DNA of 64,000 bases from JBBQXK01 sp052387255 (GTDB taxonomy: Bacteria; Pseudomonadota; Alphaproteobacteria; Rhodobacterales; Rhodobacteraceae): assembly GCA_052387255.1 (NCBI GenBank), contig JBQTJI010000039.1, positions 22,905-86,904 on the forward strand, read 5' to 3'. Position numbers and translations under genes: made by a program. This document shows positions 1-11,900 of this stretch, in pieces. A model generated the notes under the pieces. It worked only from the letters and a program-made list of their open reading frames with translations. It searched no databases and was not told the origin of the DNA. The number at the start of each line of letters is the position of its first letter. Within the stretch, counting starts at the first letter, position 1.

Positions 1-325
1 GAGCGCCGCCGACCGAAATCATGGTGTCCTCCATTCCAATTGGCCATTCGTGAACATCAGCGTAGCGCTGCGCCCGCAAGAGCCAAGCCGTTAGCTCTTG
101 CGCTAGCTCCCTGCGCAGATGCAGCGGCGACTCCTCCCCAAACAGATCCCATAGGGTAAACGCCCCGTGCATGGGTCTCGTCTGAAACTCGTCCCCAATT
201 AAAACTTCCTCACCACGATCAACTGATACATATACGAATTCCAAAACCCGATCGATCAGGCGCTCTGCGTCTATCGCATCCATCCCGTTGAAATCCCATT
301 CCGCCCCGTTAACTATGAATGTCAC
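1..325 (-). CDS. Partial hypothetical protein, third gene of the DUF262/AAA cassette
   Basis: A minus-strand reading frame opens with GTG at 325 and runs off the window edge after 108 visible codons. Its start overlaps the TGA of the ATPase gene in a GTGA arrangement, so it is translationally coupled and almost certainly part of the same operon. The visible part is acidic and rich in Trp, Glu and Asp, with no membrane segment or motif I recognise. The C-terminus is missing, so neither a nuclease nor any other domain can be excluded. Its function is unknown; position alone suggests a third component of the system formed with the two upstream genes. Confidence 0.6.
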   Translation of the reverse strand, partial: MTFIVNGAEWDFNGMDAIDAERLIDRVLEFVYVSVDRGEEVLIGDEFQTRPMHGAFTLWDLFGEESPLHLRRELAQELTAWLLRAQRYADVHEWPIGMEDTMISVGGA

Positions 326-1437
326 GGCTCGCGCCTTCCCCGCCTGATCCGGCCAAGTGACGAAACGTCAATCTGGTACTGGTCAAAGAATCCTTTTGGC
401 CAGTCCGAGACACCGCCGGTCTCGCCGATTGAAAGCGACGCGGAGATGGGCTTTCTATCGTCGTCGGCATCGCCCAACCAGTGAATTACAACAGATGATG
501 GATCTAGGTAATGGTGCTCAGCAACAGCCCGGCGGATGCCGTTGATAATATGATCTGAGTGAGTCTCAATTATCATCTCAACACCTTTACCGGCAAGCCA
601 AGCAAGGAACACACCCATGCGCGACTGCCCCGCTGGATGAAGATGAGCTTCAGGGTTTTCAATAAGGAATAGGCCACCGGATTCAGCAATTAAACCCGCA
701 AGAACTATAGGAAGTGCGTAGCTAATCCCGAACCCCATATTGGTCGATCTGACCCACGTCGCGCCGGATGACCTGAATTTTAGTTCCGCAACGATTGAAT
801 TCTGCGCACGCTCTCCTGTCACCTCGATCGGCCTTGTGATCTCACTAAGCCATTGTTCTACCTCGTACTTAAGCAAGCGAGGTGCCGAAGCTCTATACAA
901 TGGATGTGCGCGCTCCTTGGCCTTAATCACCTGATCGCCGAGCACACTGAGCACGTGAGCGCAATACTCGCCGTGAACGCCGACCTCCAGTTCCGACTCG
1001 GGAAGCGGCGACGCCGCCGTATATCCTCGCGGACCCAGTCGCTCAGCGCTGAGATAGGTGAACATTCGAGGATCGCCGGAGAACGCTTTTGGTGGGTTAT
1101 CAGGCACATCGACGATCTCGAGATAAAGCGCATCTTCGGCGGGCACTGCGAACTGCCAGCGCCCGATCTCTCCTCCCTGTCCCTCAAACGAAACACTAAT
1201 CGGACTGGTACTCTCCCAATTAAGAACGTCTTCGGCCGTGCCTAGTTCGAGACCGAACGGGCCATTCAGGCTGAGTGATGACGATTTGGTTGTGCTGGCT
1301 TCGGCTGCCAACAGAATGGCCTGAATCATCGACGTCTTGCCGGATCCATTTAGGCCGGTGAGCACAGACAATGGAGCGAGTTCAAACCGCTGATCTTTGA
1401 AGCGCTTCAGCCCTTTGATCGCGACACCAGTAATCAT
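322..1437 (-). CDS. AAA family ATPase with DUF3696-like C-terminus
   Basis: A 371-residue ABC/SMC-like ATPase of the OLD-related kind. The Walker A motif GLNGSGKTS is at residues 28-36. A Walker B-like LFLIENPEAHLHP is followed by an H-loop-like IIETHSDH. The C-terminal stretch containing WPKGFFDQ resembles the DUF3696 tail found on such ATPases. It overlaps the stop of the DUF262 gene by four bases (ATGA) and its own stop overlaps the GTG of the next gene, making a tight three-gene operon. Base composition is clearly lower in GC than the phage genes to its right, which suggests separate acquisition. ATPases of this type accompany effector proteins in several anti-phage systems; here a defence role is inferred from company and composition only. 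Confidence 0.85.
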   Translation of the reverse strand: MITGVAIKGLKRFKDQRFELAPLSVLTGLNGSGKTSMIQAILLAAEASTTKSSSLSLNGPFGLELGTAEDVLNWESTSPISVSFEGQGGEIGRWQFAVPAEDALYLEIVDVPDNPPKAFSGDPRMFTYLSAERLGPRGYTAASPLPESELEVGVHGEYCAHVLSVLGDQVIKAKERAHPLYRASAPRLLKYEVEQWLSEITRPIEVTGERAQNSIVAELKFRSSGATWVRSTNMGFGISYALPIVLAGLIAESGGLFLIENPEAHLHPAGQSRMGVFLAWLAGKGVEMIIETHSDHIINGIRRAVAEHHYLDPSSVVIHWLGDADDDRKPISASLSIGETGGVSDWPKGFFDQYQIDVSSLGRIRRGRREP

Positions 1438-2612
1438 ATCAGTGCCTCCAATAGTATCGCGCGAGTTCGTTCTAGCCGGTAAGCAACTCTCCTCGCGTCG
1501 CCTGTTCCTACCGTAACTGAACGTAGATACTCGGGATCGGCGAAGGCATGTCGGAAAGCAAGCACGATCCCTTCTGCATGCGGAGCAAGTTGACTTGGAT
1601 CATGGTCCGCCAGCGCATTCGCTTGAGCCTCGAAAACGGCGCGGTTGATTGGCCCTCGCCGATCCGCGCCGAGAGGCCACCGCCTGAACGATGCGGGACC
1701 AAGAATATCTTTCGCAGCCAACATTGCCCGGTTGAAGTCTGCCTTGAGTGCGTGGAGCTGGACATCCGAAATGAAATCTTCAGTCTTGCCATCGAGCCGT
1801 TTGGTGAAGTTCATCAAAAACGCGTCGAGGCTGACGAACTGCTTATATTGCTCGATGGAGCTGATCCGAAATGCACAGAAACGGAGAATGAGCTCGCGGT
1901 TTGCCATTCTGCTGCTATTACGTACATTACTCCCATCTGGGAGTTTCCTCCAGTACTGAAACTCAGTAGCTGCATCAAACTCATCGCTTTCCGCAAGTTC
2001 CCCAATGAAGCGTCGTGAGCGGTCCCCGCTCATCGCATGGCGAATCTCCTGCGCCGATAGCGGGCTCCCAAGTGTGTTCACGCGGTTAAAAATATCGTAC
2101 TTCACTTCATCTGGCGTTTGCGGTTCGATGACGTGCACGACGATCTGAGTACTTCTAAATCGCCGTAGCGTCGCAGTGTCAAGCTGTTGATATACAAGCC
2201 CGTCCAGATCAGAAAGATACTCCAAGTCCATGCTTGAAAGTCTATGTCGGCCGCGCATAAAGAGCTCTATCGTTGAAAGGCGCTGAACCCCGTCGACGAC
2301 TTGATACGATCCGTTTTCTGCTTGATTGAAATAAAATGCTGGTAGCGGAATCCCAAGGAGTATTGATTCAATCAGCCGGGTTCTCTGCCGCTCTTTCCAC
2401 ACGTACTCGCGTTGGAAGTCCGGAGATAAATCGATGTCTCCGTCAGTGATCTGATCAACTACTTCGCGCAAGGTAAATGACTTGGTAGTGATGCGGATCT
2501 TGCCTGGGTCCCATGGCTCGATTGCACTCGAGTGGCCCCCGAGATCTTCTGTCTTGTCGAGCCCGTCCACGTCCTCTTCATCCGACGTGTTTCTCGAGAT
2601 ATCGTTGCCCAT
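1434..2612 (-). CDS. DUF262 domain protein (GmrSD/ParB-nuclease-like N-domain)
   Basis: A 392-residue protein. The DUF262 hallmarks appear in order: PDFQREYVW near residues 60-70, VVDGVQRLSTI near residue 105, and FNRVNTLG near residue 175. DUF262 is the domain of GmrS-type restriction proteins and is related to the ParB/sulfiredoxin fold; DGQQR-type motifs bind or hydrolyse nucleotides. I see no DUF1524/HNH nuclease domain in the C-terminal half, so it is not a full GmrSD fusion. It is the promoter-proximal gene of the cassette, and its ATG at 2612 has a GGAAG ribosome-binding site. The gene has lower GC than its surroundings. A defence function is plausible from the pairing with an AAA ATPase but not proven. 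Confidence 0.85.
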   Translation of the reverse strand: MGNDISRNTSDEEDVDGLDKTEDLGGHSSAIEPWDPGKIRITTKSFTLREVVDQITDGDIDLSPDFQREYVWKERQRTRLIESILLGIPLPAFYFNQAENGSYQVVDGVQRLSTIELFMRGRHRLSSMDLEYLSDLDGLVYQQLDTATLRRFRSTQIVVHVIEPQTPDEVKYDIFNRVNTLGSPLSAQEIRHAMSGDRSRRFIGELAESDEFDAATEFQYWRKLPDGSNVRNSSRMANRELILRFCAFRISSIEQYKQFVSLDAFLMNFTKRLDGKTEDFISDVQLHALKADFNRAMLAAKDILGPASFRRWPLGADRRGPINRAVFEAQANALADHDPSQLAPHAEGIVLAFRHAFADPEYLRSVTVGTGDARRVAYRLERTRAILLEALI

Positions 2613-2905
2613 CTTCCGCTCACATGCCGGTTTAAACTAGTTTCTTGCCTCAGTTTCGCGCAGAACGCCACCACTGTTTGCGCGAGTATGAAGTCGGTGG
2701 CGTCATGACAGAGGAAGAATAGGTCAACAATCGCAACACGTTGGCTTGAGATCTTAACGTTAGGAGACGGCCAACAACTGCAAGGAGAGCGGTCCTGTCA
2801 GTGGCACTATTGTGCTTGCGAATGCTGCACGGCGCACAAATGGCCACTTATGGCAACTTCGCCGCAGCGCTCCGGAACGTCCTGACGAGGGCGGTGGGCG
2901 AGTGC

Positions 2906-5900
2906 CTACGAACTCAGGTTCACCCACGGGTTCAGCCCTGGCCCCGACCAGAGCATGTCCAACCCGATCGAATACCCGGCCCGACCTTCCTGGATCACGT
3001 TGGCCGCGTTGTCGCTCAGCGGCGAGCCGACCGAAACACCGGGCAAGTCGGGCAGGACCTCGGCCCCGTGGCTCATCAGCATGGCCCTGAGCGGGTTCCT
3101 CCGCACCATGTTCAGTGCCACCTTCATCGAGCGCAGCTTGTAGGCCCAGAACCAGGTGATCCCCATGTTCTCCATGTAGGAACGCATCCGGCCCGGCAGC
3201 ACGTTGTAGGGCACGAATTCCTCGAACACCCGCTCCAGTGCCTCGGTCGGTTTCACGCCTTCGCGCTGAACCAGGTGATCGTAAAGCACCGACTTGGCCA
3301 GGAAGTCCCCGTACTGCACCGCCCGGCTCATGCCCCGGAACAGCGCCGTGTCGCGGGTGATCATCGCATACCGGCCAACCGTACCCAGTTTCGCAGGCAC
3401 ACGATCCAGAATATTCTGCATATATTCCGACCATTTACCCTGGCTGATCGCAGCGTCCACCTCGGTCTGTCCATCCGCAATGGTATTGAACTCGCCAGCC
3501 TGGATCATCGGCCAGATCGACATCCGCATGTTGGCGTCCTCGAGGCCTTTCAGTTCCGCCTCGAGCCGCAGAAGCCGCTGCTCGTCATCCCGATAGCGGG
3601 CGATGAGCGCCTTCAGCTCAACCTCCCTTCCCTTGTTCTGCAGGTACTGGTTGATTTCCACCAGCTTGGCCGGCATCCCCTTGTGGATGTCCCGGATCCC
3701 CACGCCGGCCGCCATCAGCTGCAGTACGTTCGAGGCCATGTTCGACAGCGGCACGATCACCGAGCGCACGACGATGGTGTTTTTCACCACGCTGATCCCG
3801 GCGGCCCAGGCCTTCTCGGCCGTCACCATCCAGGGGAGCGCCTTGGCTCCGATCACCAGGGTTGCCGTGTCACGGATCATCCGGCGCGTGCGCGGATCCA
3901 GACGGGAAGCCCCGTCCCAGGCATCCTTCACCGAAGGCACCCGGTAGCCGAGGGCGTTGTTCACCATGTCCCGGCGCACCATGAAGCCGTCGGTGCCGAA
4001 CACCTGCTCGATGTAGGCCTTGGTCTCCGGAGGCACCATGTTCCAGGTGTCGGCGAAAACTTCGTCCTCGCCGGACATTTCCGCGATACTCACGAACTCT
4101 TTCGTCCGCTTGGTCCGGTGGCCTTCGTCCCAGGCCTCCTTCAGTCGATCGACCAGGAGCTCGTTGAAGGACTGCGCCAGCCGCTCTTCCTGCTGACGTC
4201 CGGCCCAGGCGCCCATCATCTCGCCGATATGGGTGTTACGCGGCAGCTTGTTCAGCATTTCCGGGCGCAGCGAGCGCTCATAGGCCACGGCGCGGCCATT
4301 CTCGTCGTAGATCGGGATCAGCGGCTCGCCCGTGCCGTTGCCCTGCTGGTTCTGCATCAGGGTCTGGATCTGACTCACCTGCCGCCCTGCCAGCACGCCG
4401 CCCATCAGATTGCTCATGTTGCGACCGTTGATCGGATCGGTCCCCATGGCCGTGCGCTGGATCGTCTGCAGCACGCCCTGGGCATAGGCGCTCTTGCCGC
4501 CCACGTACGAGTAGTAGTAGCCGTAGCGGCCGCGTTCGAAGCCAGAGCCCTGGTAGTCGCCCAGGCGGGTGAACCCCAGCGTGACGAGCTTGTTGTGTTC
4601 GGCGTCTTTGGCCACCACCAGGCGTGCCCCGTCCGCCACCTCTTCCGGGATGTAGCCCTTCCAGGCATTGGCCCGCGACGCCGACGTGTTCAGCCGCGCC
4701 ACTTCCGTCTTGCGCAGGTCGACGAGGCTGTAGAGCAGGAAGTCGAAGCCTTCAGCCTCGTCGCGTGCCAGGCGAACCAGACGCTCCCAGATGTCGGGGC
4801 GGGCGTCCTTCAGCATCTCCAGGGCCCGCAGCGAAGTGTATTCGTCGATCGCCTGCACGAGCACCGGCGTGGGCCCGCCTGCCTGCGCCATTGTGCTCTG
4901 GCCCGTCTCCCCGAACAGGCTGCCGATCGCCCAGGCATTCTTCAGCAGGTTCTGGTTCGTCGGCGCGATTTCCCGCGTCGCCATGAACTTCGCCAGCTCG
5001 TCGGCCTTCTTCAGCATGGTCCGGCTGGTCTTGCGCCCCGCTCCCGAGATCACGTCCTCCGCTTCCGCCATGACATCGGCGAATTTGGCCTCATCCAGGA
5101 GGAAGCTCCGGATCTCGGCAGCCGAGCGCGTCTCGCCCAGCACCGCAAGGTCGGTCTGACCCAGCCCCCTGTGCATTGCAGCCCAATCGGCGTCTTCCAT
5201 CTCCCCCTTGAACTGGCGCGCGAAGATTTCCGGCATCTTCTCGCGATAATCCTGGCGAAGCGCCGAGACCTCCGACTTCACCTTGTTGACCAGACCCAGC
5301 ACACCCTTGTTTTCCCGGGTCAGCCCGATCACTTCGGCCAGAAGCTCCTTGAAGGCCGTCGGCACGAAACGGGCCTTGGTCTCGTTTGACAACCCCAGCA
5401 GCGCCTCGGCAATGGCCTCTCCACGGCTTTCGCTGACCACCCCCGCCATCAGCCGCGCGCCGCTGCGGATGGCTTCCTCGGTCATCTCACGCAGCCCACG
5501 AGGGTTCTGGACACGGTTCCTGCCGCCCCAGTCCGCGAGCCTGGTTCCCAACCCCTCCATCAGATCGCGGGCTTTCCCGTCCCCGCCGTTCAGCGCCTCG
5601 TAGGCCTTCTTCTCGGCCCAGCTGCGGCGGTCCTCCTCGATGCGGCCGATCACCTGACCGAGCTGATCCAGGGCCTCCCTGACCGAGCGATTGCGCGATC
5701 CCGTCAGGCTGCGCCCCTCTTCCGAGATCGCCGTGCCGAGCGTGTTCATCATGCTGTCGCCCAGCGACTCGAGGAAGACATCCACGCTCTCAAATGAGAA
5801 GGACCTGTCCTTGGGCAGCTCCATCTTTTCCAGGATACTCCGGAAACCTTCGTCCACCATGGCCAGGGCCATGACGCTGCTCATCAGGTTGGACCGCCCG

Positions 5901-8900
5901 AACGGGTCGGCCTCGGTGCCCGTCTTGCCGACGATGGCGTTGAACTTCGCCTGGGCTTCCGCGCGCTCGAGATCGTTGGTGCGGTCCTTCATCAGGCTCT
6001 CGACCGTGAGGTTCCGGATCAGGTTCTGGAAGATCCTCTGGGTCTGCGCCATGGCTCCCGGCGCCACCTTCATGCTCGAGGCAAAGGCCGCCTGCAGCAC
6101 CCGGAACGTGTCCATCTCCTCGGCCGTGAACTGGAAGCCGGCCGCTTCGAAGCGATGCAGCGCATCGTTGGCGAGCTGGTCGATGGCCATCTTCTGGTTC
6201 AGACGGTCTGTTCCCTTCATCTGCCGCAGATGCGCGGCCACCTTGGCTTCGAACTGCCGGCGGATGCGTCCCAGCCGCGGATCACGCCCCTCGGTCCCGA
6301 TCGTCTGGTTCAGGACCAGGTCGCCGCCCCGGTCGAGGTCTGCTTCCCGGTCGCGTGCCAGCTCGTTGCGCAGCTCCTGCACGATGGCTCCGGTGTTCCA
6401 CGCGATGTTCGAGAACATGTCCATCGGCAGCTTCTCGGGCAGGCCCAACAGACGCCGCAGGCCGTTGAGGACCGCGTCCTTCAGCAGGGTCAACTTCGCC
6501 CGCACCTTCGAGGTCTTCAGCACCTGCTTCAGGTTCTGGTTCGCCAGGGTCCAGGCGATGAACTCGTTCAGCGCCGCGGACTTGCGCAGCACGAGATAAT
6601 CACCGCCCTCCTCTTCGGACATCGACAGCCCTTCGAGGTCCTCCCCGAGCCAGGCCCTGATCTCGCCCTGCACGGCCGCGGCCGCCGTTTTGGTCGCGTG
6701 GTCTTCCGTGCTGAAGTCCATGTCGGCGAACTGCACCATCAGCCGTTCGAGGTTGGTGATGGCGGCCTTCTGGACGGAAGACACCCTGCCGATCCCGGCG
6801 TAGTGATCCGTCAGCACCTTGCCCAGGGCCCCGTGCAGCATCTCGTGCAGGATCGTCTCGACCGAGATGTTGGCGATGAAGATGATCCCCAGCGAGGCGT
6901 CCGTCTGGCCGAGATCGATCTCGAGCCGGTCCTCCAGCTCGGGATAGGTCTCCGCCCGCCACTGAGCCAGGGCTTCGCGGTCTCCAACCATGAAGGTGTA
7001 TTCCGGCATCACCTTGGCCAGTTCCCGGATCACCGTGCGGCTCGCTTCGGGAACGCTCGGATCGTCCAGCAGGGCCGCCATCTCTGCCACGCCGATACGG
7101 TTCAGGGTCTTCGACTTGCCCATCGCCCGGGCCACCTTCACCTTCAGACCGGCCTTGCGCAGACGCTTGGCCAGCGCAGGATCGGTGGGCTCCACCACTG
7201 GACCCAGGCTCACCCGGCGCTCCCGGCCGGCCTGCGCGAGTTTCGCCAGCTCCTCGGCGTAGATCCCGTTGAGCCAGTCGATGAACCGTCCTTCGCCGTT
7301 CCATTCCTCGCCTTCCTGGACGTAGGGGCTCTCCCCCGAAGCCATGTGGTCGGCCGAGAAGCCGATCCGTTTCAGCGCGTTCTTGCGCGCCTGGATAGAC
7401 CGAGCTCCCGTCTGGAGATCGTCGTTCAGTCCCAGGAGCGCATTCTCGACTGCTTCCTGTGCAGGCTCCGCCTCCAGGACGGTCGCAATCTGTTTCCAGG
7501 CCTCGTCGCTGACCTGAGCCAGGGGACCGTCCTTGCCCTGCCGGAGCCAATCGCTGAAACTGTCTGCCACGTCCTTGGCGGGGTTCGCCAGCCAGGCATC
7601 GGCGACTGCCTTGTTGATGCGCTCCGACAGGCTTTCGATCAGGTCGGCCGGCATCTCGAGGCCGTCGAACACGCCGAGCGTGCGCTGCGCGCCGGCTTCG
7701 ACTGAACCAGGATCCCCGTAGAAGTTCACCATCATACGGCCATCGCCGCGCGAGATGGTGACCATGGGCGCGGCCGAAACCCCGGCAAGGCGGGGGGCAG
7801 GCAGCGTGGCACCACCTGCATAGCGGCCGTCATAGTCCCGCGCGAACTCCTCGCTGGTCTGCTCGCCTTCCGAGACCGACAGGTTCAGGCTGTTCTCGTT
7901 GCTGTCGATCGGCTCGATGAACGCGCCGTATTTCCGCAAGTCTTGCAGGATATTGCGGTAATCTTCCTCGCTGAGGAACGCTCCGGGCTTCAGCTCGCCA
8001 CGCTCGCGCCTCTCGGCAAGACGACGCTTGACCTCCTGCCAGAAGAGGTCCTTGAGCACCAGGGACTGTACCTGACTTGCTTTCTGGAACTCTTCCAGGG
8101 AGGTCTGCGCATTGCCGAAGACCTCGGCAATCGCCTCCCGCATCGGCCTCACATATCCCGCGCGGATGTTGGCCTGGAGCATGGACCATTGTTCGGGCGT
8201 CAGCTTGAAGTCCCGGCCTTTGGACAGATCTGCCAGAGGCCCCGGCCGCTGACCCTTCTGGTTCTTGCTGAAGGCCTTCCAGCCGTCCCGCGTCTTGACC
8301 AGCCGTCGCTGCGTCAGCAGCGACAAATCCCTCCGGAACTGCTCGAGGTTCTGGGTCCCTGGCAGCACGCTGTCGAGCTGGATCTGCGGATCGGCAAAGC
8401 TGACCCGCGCCTCTTCCATGGCGGTCAGCGCGGCGTAAAGCTTCTCCAGCATCAGGGCCGTCACCTTGCCCGCGATACCGTTTTCGCCCGAGCCGTAGCC
8501 GGTGATCGTCAGGGGGTTCTTCATCCCCTTGCGACCGATCCTGATGTTGCCGTCGTCTCCGATCTCGACTTCGCCCAGAAGCCCGAGGACACGCTGCAGC
8601 GCACCCATCATCATCTTGCCCTCGGGCGTCGCCGAGATGACCAGGCGGTTCGCCGCGAAGAGCGTGTTGGCGCGCTGTCCGGCGACCTCGTAGAGGTCTG
8701 CCCCGTCGCGTTCGAACTGGGCGTTCAGCGTCTTGTCCTTCTCCCCGGGGAAGAAGCCGCCGCGGCGCATGTTCAGGAGCCAGGACCCTGTGAACATCCC
8801 GGAGGTGAAGTGCATGATCGCGTTGATCGGGCCGTCGGTCTTGCCATCGGCTTCCAGCGCCAGCCCATGGCGGAAAGACGTGACGCCTTCCATCGAACCA

Positions 8901-11900
8901 GGAACGGCATCTTCCATGGCCAGGTCGTAGCGGGCCACGCTCAGGATCGCGTGCATGAGCTTGGGGTTGGCGTTCTCGTCCTTCAGGGCACGGCGGATCT
9001 CGGCGGTGACAGCCTGCCGCTTCTCGGTCGACAGCGCCTGCGTGGGACCCGCGAGCCAGCGTTTCAGGATCCCGATGCTTTCCGGAAACCTTGCGCGCAT
9101 ATCCGCTTCAGCCTTGGCCGCGTTCTTCGCGCGGGTTCCCTTCTCGGTCTTCATCCCCGACGATTGGCCCACCGTCAGCCAGAAGGCCTCGTGCTGGCGG
9201 TCATCGGTCAGATCGAGCGTCGACCAGGTGGCGACGGCCACCTCGCGCAGACCCTTGTCCGCCTGCGGGTTGAAGCCCTCGATCATCATGCGCTCGTTCG
9301 AGGCGACATAGTAGTCGAAGTGGACCGGGACCTCCGCGCTGTCGCGGTCCCGCGCTGCGGCATAGGCTTCAAGCTGGGCGTCGTATTCCATGACGCCCTC
9401 CCAGCTGTTCCGGATCGAGTTGTTCAGGCCCTCGACCGACAGCTGGTGAAGCCGGTTCATCACCCCTTCGTTGACATGGCGATGCCCCATGAGGGCGGAC
9501 CAGGTCTCCTGACCCAGGGCCTTCATCAGATCCACCTGGGGCCGGTTCCGATAGAAGGGCGTCTCGCGCTGCATCTTGAGGGCCTCGCGCATCTTGTCGC
9601 CGAGCGGGCTCAGAGGGTTGCCCTTCTGGGTCAGACGTTTCTCCTTCGGCGGTTGCCCGAAGTAGAAGGGCTTTGACGCCTCGGGCGCAAACAGATCCGC
9701 CAGGACCGATTTCGACCCCATCAGCGCCTGTCGCAAGTCGTCCGTGGCCGGATTGCGCAGGTAGATCACCCGCACGTTCTTCATCTTGTCCTCTCGGTCC
9801 ACCACTTCGAAGGTCCTCGAGGTGGTGAAGCGACCCGCTTCGCCTTCCATGGCATCAAGGAACTGGATCGCCATGTGCTCGGACAGACCCCGTACGTCCG
9901 AGATCGGCACGTTCGCCTTCGGCGTGACCCCCCAGAACGCACGGATCGTGCGCGCCAGCGACTCCACGCTCGGCTTCACACCCCGGCCGCTGTTGACGGC
10001 CACGCGCATCTGCTCGGTGACCTTGTCGACTGTGGTGCCGAACACTTCCGCCACTTCACTGTCGTCGAGGTTTTGCGTGCCCGAAGACGTCATGACCCAG
10101 TGCTGGGACGCCAGCATGGCCGACTGGACCAGACGGGCGTCGTATTCGCCGGTCGAGGGGTCCACCAGGTTCAGCCCGATGCTGTCGCGCAGCTCGAGCC
10201 AGTTGAGTTCGCTCTCGCCCGCGAGGGTCTTGTTCAGCGCCTCCAGCGGGCTCATGCCGCGCAAGTTCTTCTGACGGATCTTGAGCTTGGCGTTGACGCG
10301 GTCGATCAGCCCCTTGCCTTCAGTGCCGATCATCCCAGCCCAGCCCAGCGTCTGACCGCGATCCAGGAAGTAGGGCAGCGTGAAGCGCTCGTCTTCTCGC
10401 GCCTTGCCCGTGCCTTTCAGCACGTCGATTGCCTTGCTTGCCGGGGCCGGCTCCTTCATCAGGGGAACATTCTCGATATCTACCGAGAATGTTGCCGAAA
10501 ACTTCGGGGTGTCGTCGCCGATCGCCGGCAGATGGTCGAAGCTCAGAGGCTCGGAACTGGTCGCTTCGGTTTCGGGTGCCTCGTTCAGAGGTTCAGGATC
10601 AGGGCGAGTTTCAGGTTCGCTTCCATCTCTTCCAGTGTCGGCATCCGTCCCTTCTCCGCGGTCATCTTCGCGAGCTCGGTCATCTCCTTCGCGACGCTCT
10701 CCCTGATCCGCACCCGTTCGATCTTGTTCCGCAGCCGCCGACGCCGCGCCCGCTTCAGCTTCGCCTTCTGCGCGGACTTCTCCAGCGCCGGTTTCGACTT
10801 CGTCGGCATTGCTGTCCGCTCCCCCGTTCGGGCTTCGGTTCTGGATGTCGGTCTGGGTGTTCACGTCCGCGGTCGGCCGAGCGGCCGAAGCTGGCGCTTC
10901 GTCCTTGGCCTTCGCGGCGGTGAACGGCGTGCCTTCGAGGTTCGACAGGGGACCGTAGATCGACAGGATGTTGTTGTAGACCGCCTGCACGGTGGCCGCA
11001 TCGATCCGGATGTCTTTCAGAAGCTGAACGTTGTTGGGCGAGAACGGGTTGATGTAGATGCTGCTCGACCCTTCCGCGTCGGCGTCGACCCACCGCGCCC
11101 CGGTCCAGGTCCGGAAGCTCAGCGCGTTGTTCTTGCTGCGCTTCAGCGCAGCCGAGGCCTCGGCCGCGGCCAGCTTGTTGGCCATGTGCTCGCCGAAGTT
11201 CCGAAGTGCGTCGAGGCTCTTCTGCGCTGTCGGGATATCTCCGCGATCTATTGCGCCGATAATCTCGGACTGGTGCCGCGACAGCGAGAACTGGCGGTAC
11301 TCGTTGTTGCGGCCCTTTTCGCGGATTTCTTCGCGGACGATGTTCGACGGCTTGCGGGGCTTCTCTTCAAGGCCCCGGCGCTTCAGTTCGGCGGCCGTGG
11401 CCTCGGCGTTCTTGGTCTTGCGGCCTTCTGCCTGGTTCATCGCCTTGACGATCAGGGCCGCCGCCTCGAGCTTCGCGCGCACGCTGTCAGAGAGCTTCAA
11501 CGCCCGGCGCTGGTTCAGCACCTGGTTCACGAAACGCGGGTCGATCCCGGCCGGGTTGGACTGCGCCAGGGTGACCGTCGCCTCGAGGGCCTTCGCCACT
11601 TCCGGCGTCGCCAGCGTCGCGCTGTTGACCTCCGGCAGAGCTCCATAGGCTTCGGCCGAGGTGAGGGTCTTCGCCCGTTCCAGCGCCCTTGCCACCACCG
11701 GGTTCGACAGCATCGTGTCGACTGCGCTACTGGCCGAACGCAGGGCGCTGCGCATCTCCGGACGCATGGCCTGAAGCTCCTGCGTCGTGATCGCGTCGAA
11801 GGCCTGCACGCGCTTGTAGATGTCGAGAGCCGTATCCGCCTCGTCCTGCGGGGAAAGCTCTCCCGCCTCGAACTGCTGAACCAGGTCCGACAGCACCTCC

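Noticed and set aside
1..2905. Second copy of the tRNA-Trp 3' end as left attachment site
   Set aside because: I looked for GGGCAGCAGGGC- and CTTGAACCC-like strings left of the late operon and found none, so the left boundary is not claimed inside the window.
2801..5389. Very long plus-strand open frames opposite the vRNAP gene (also at 6155-7705, 7943-9676 and 9875-12208)
   Set aside because: Composition (His/Arg/Gln/Leu-rich, no motifs) is that of antisense shadows in high-GC DNA. The minus-strand frame has conserved polymerase motifs at exact spacing.
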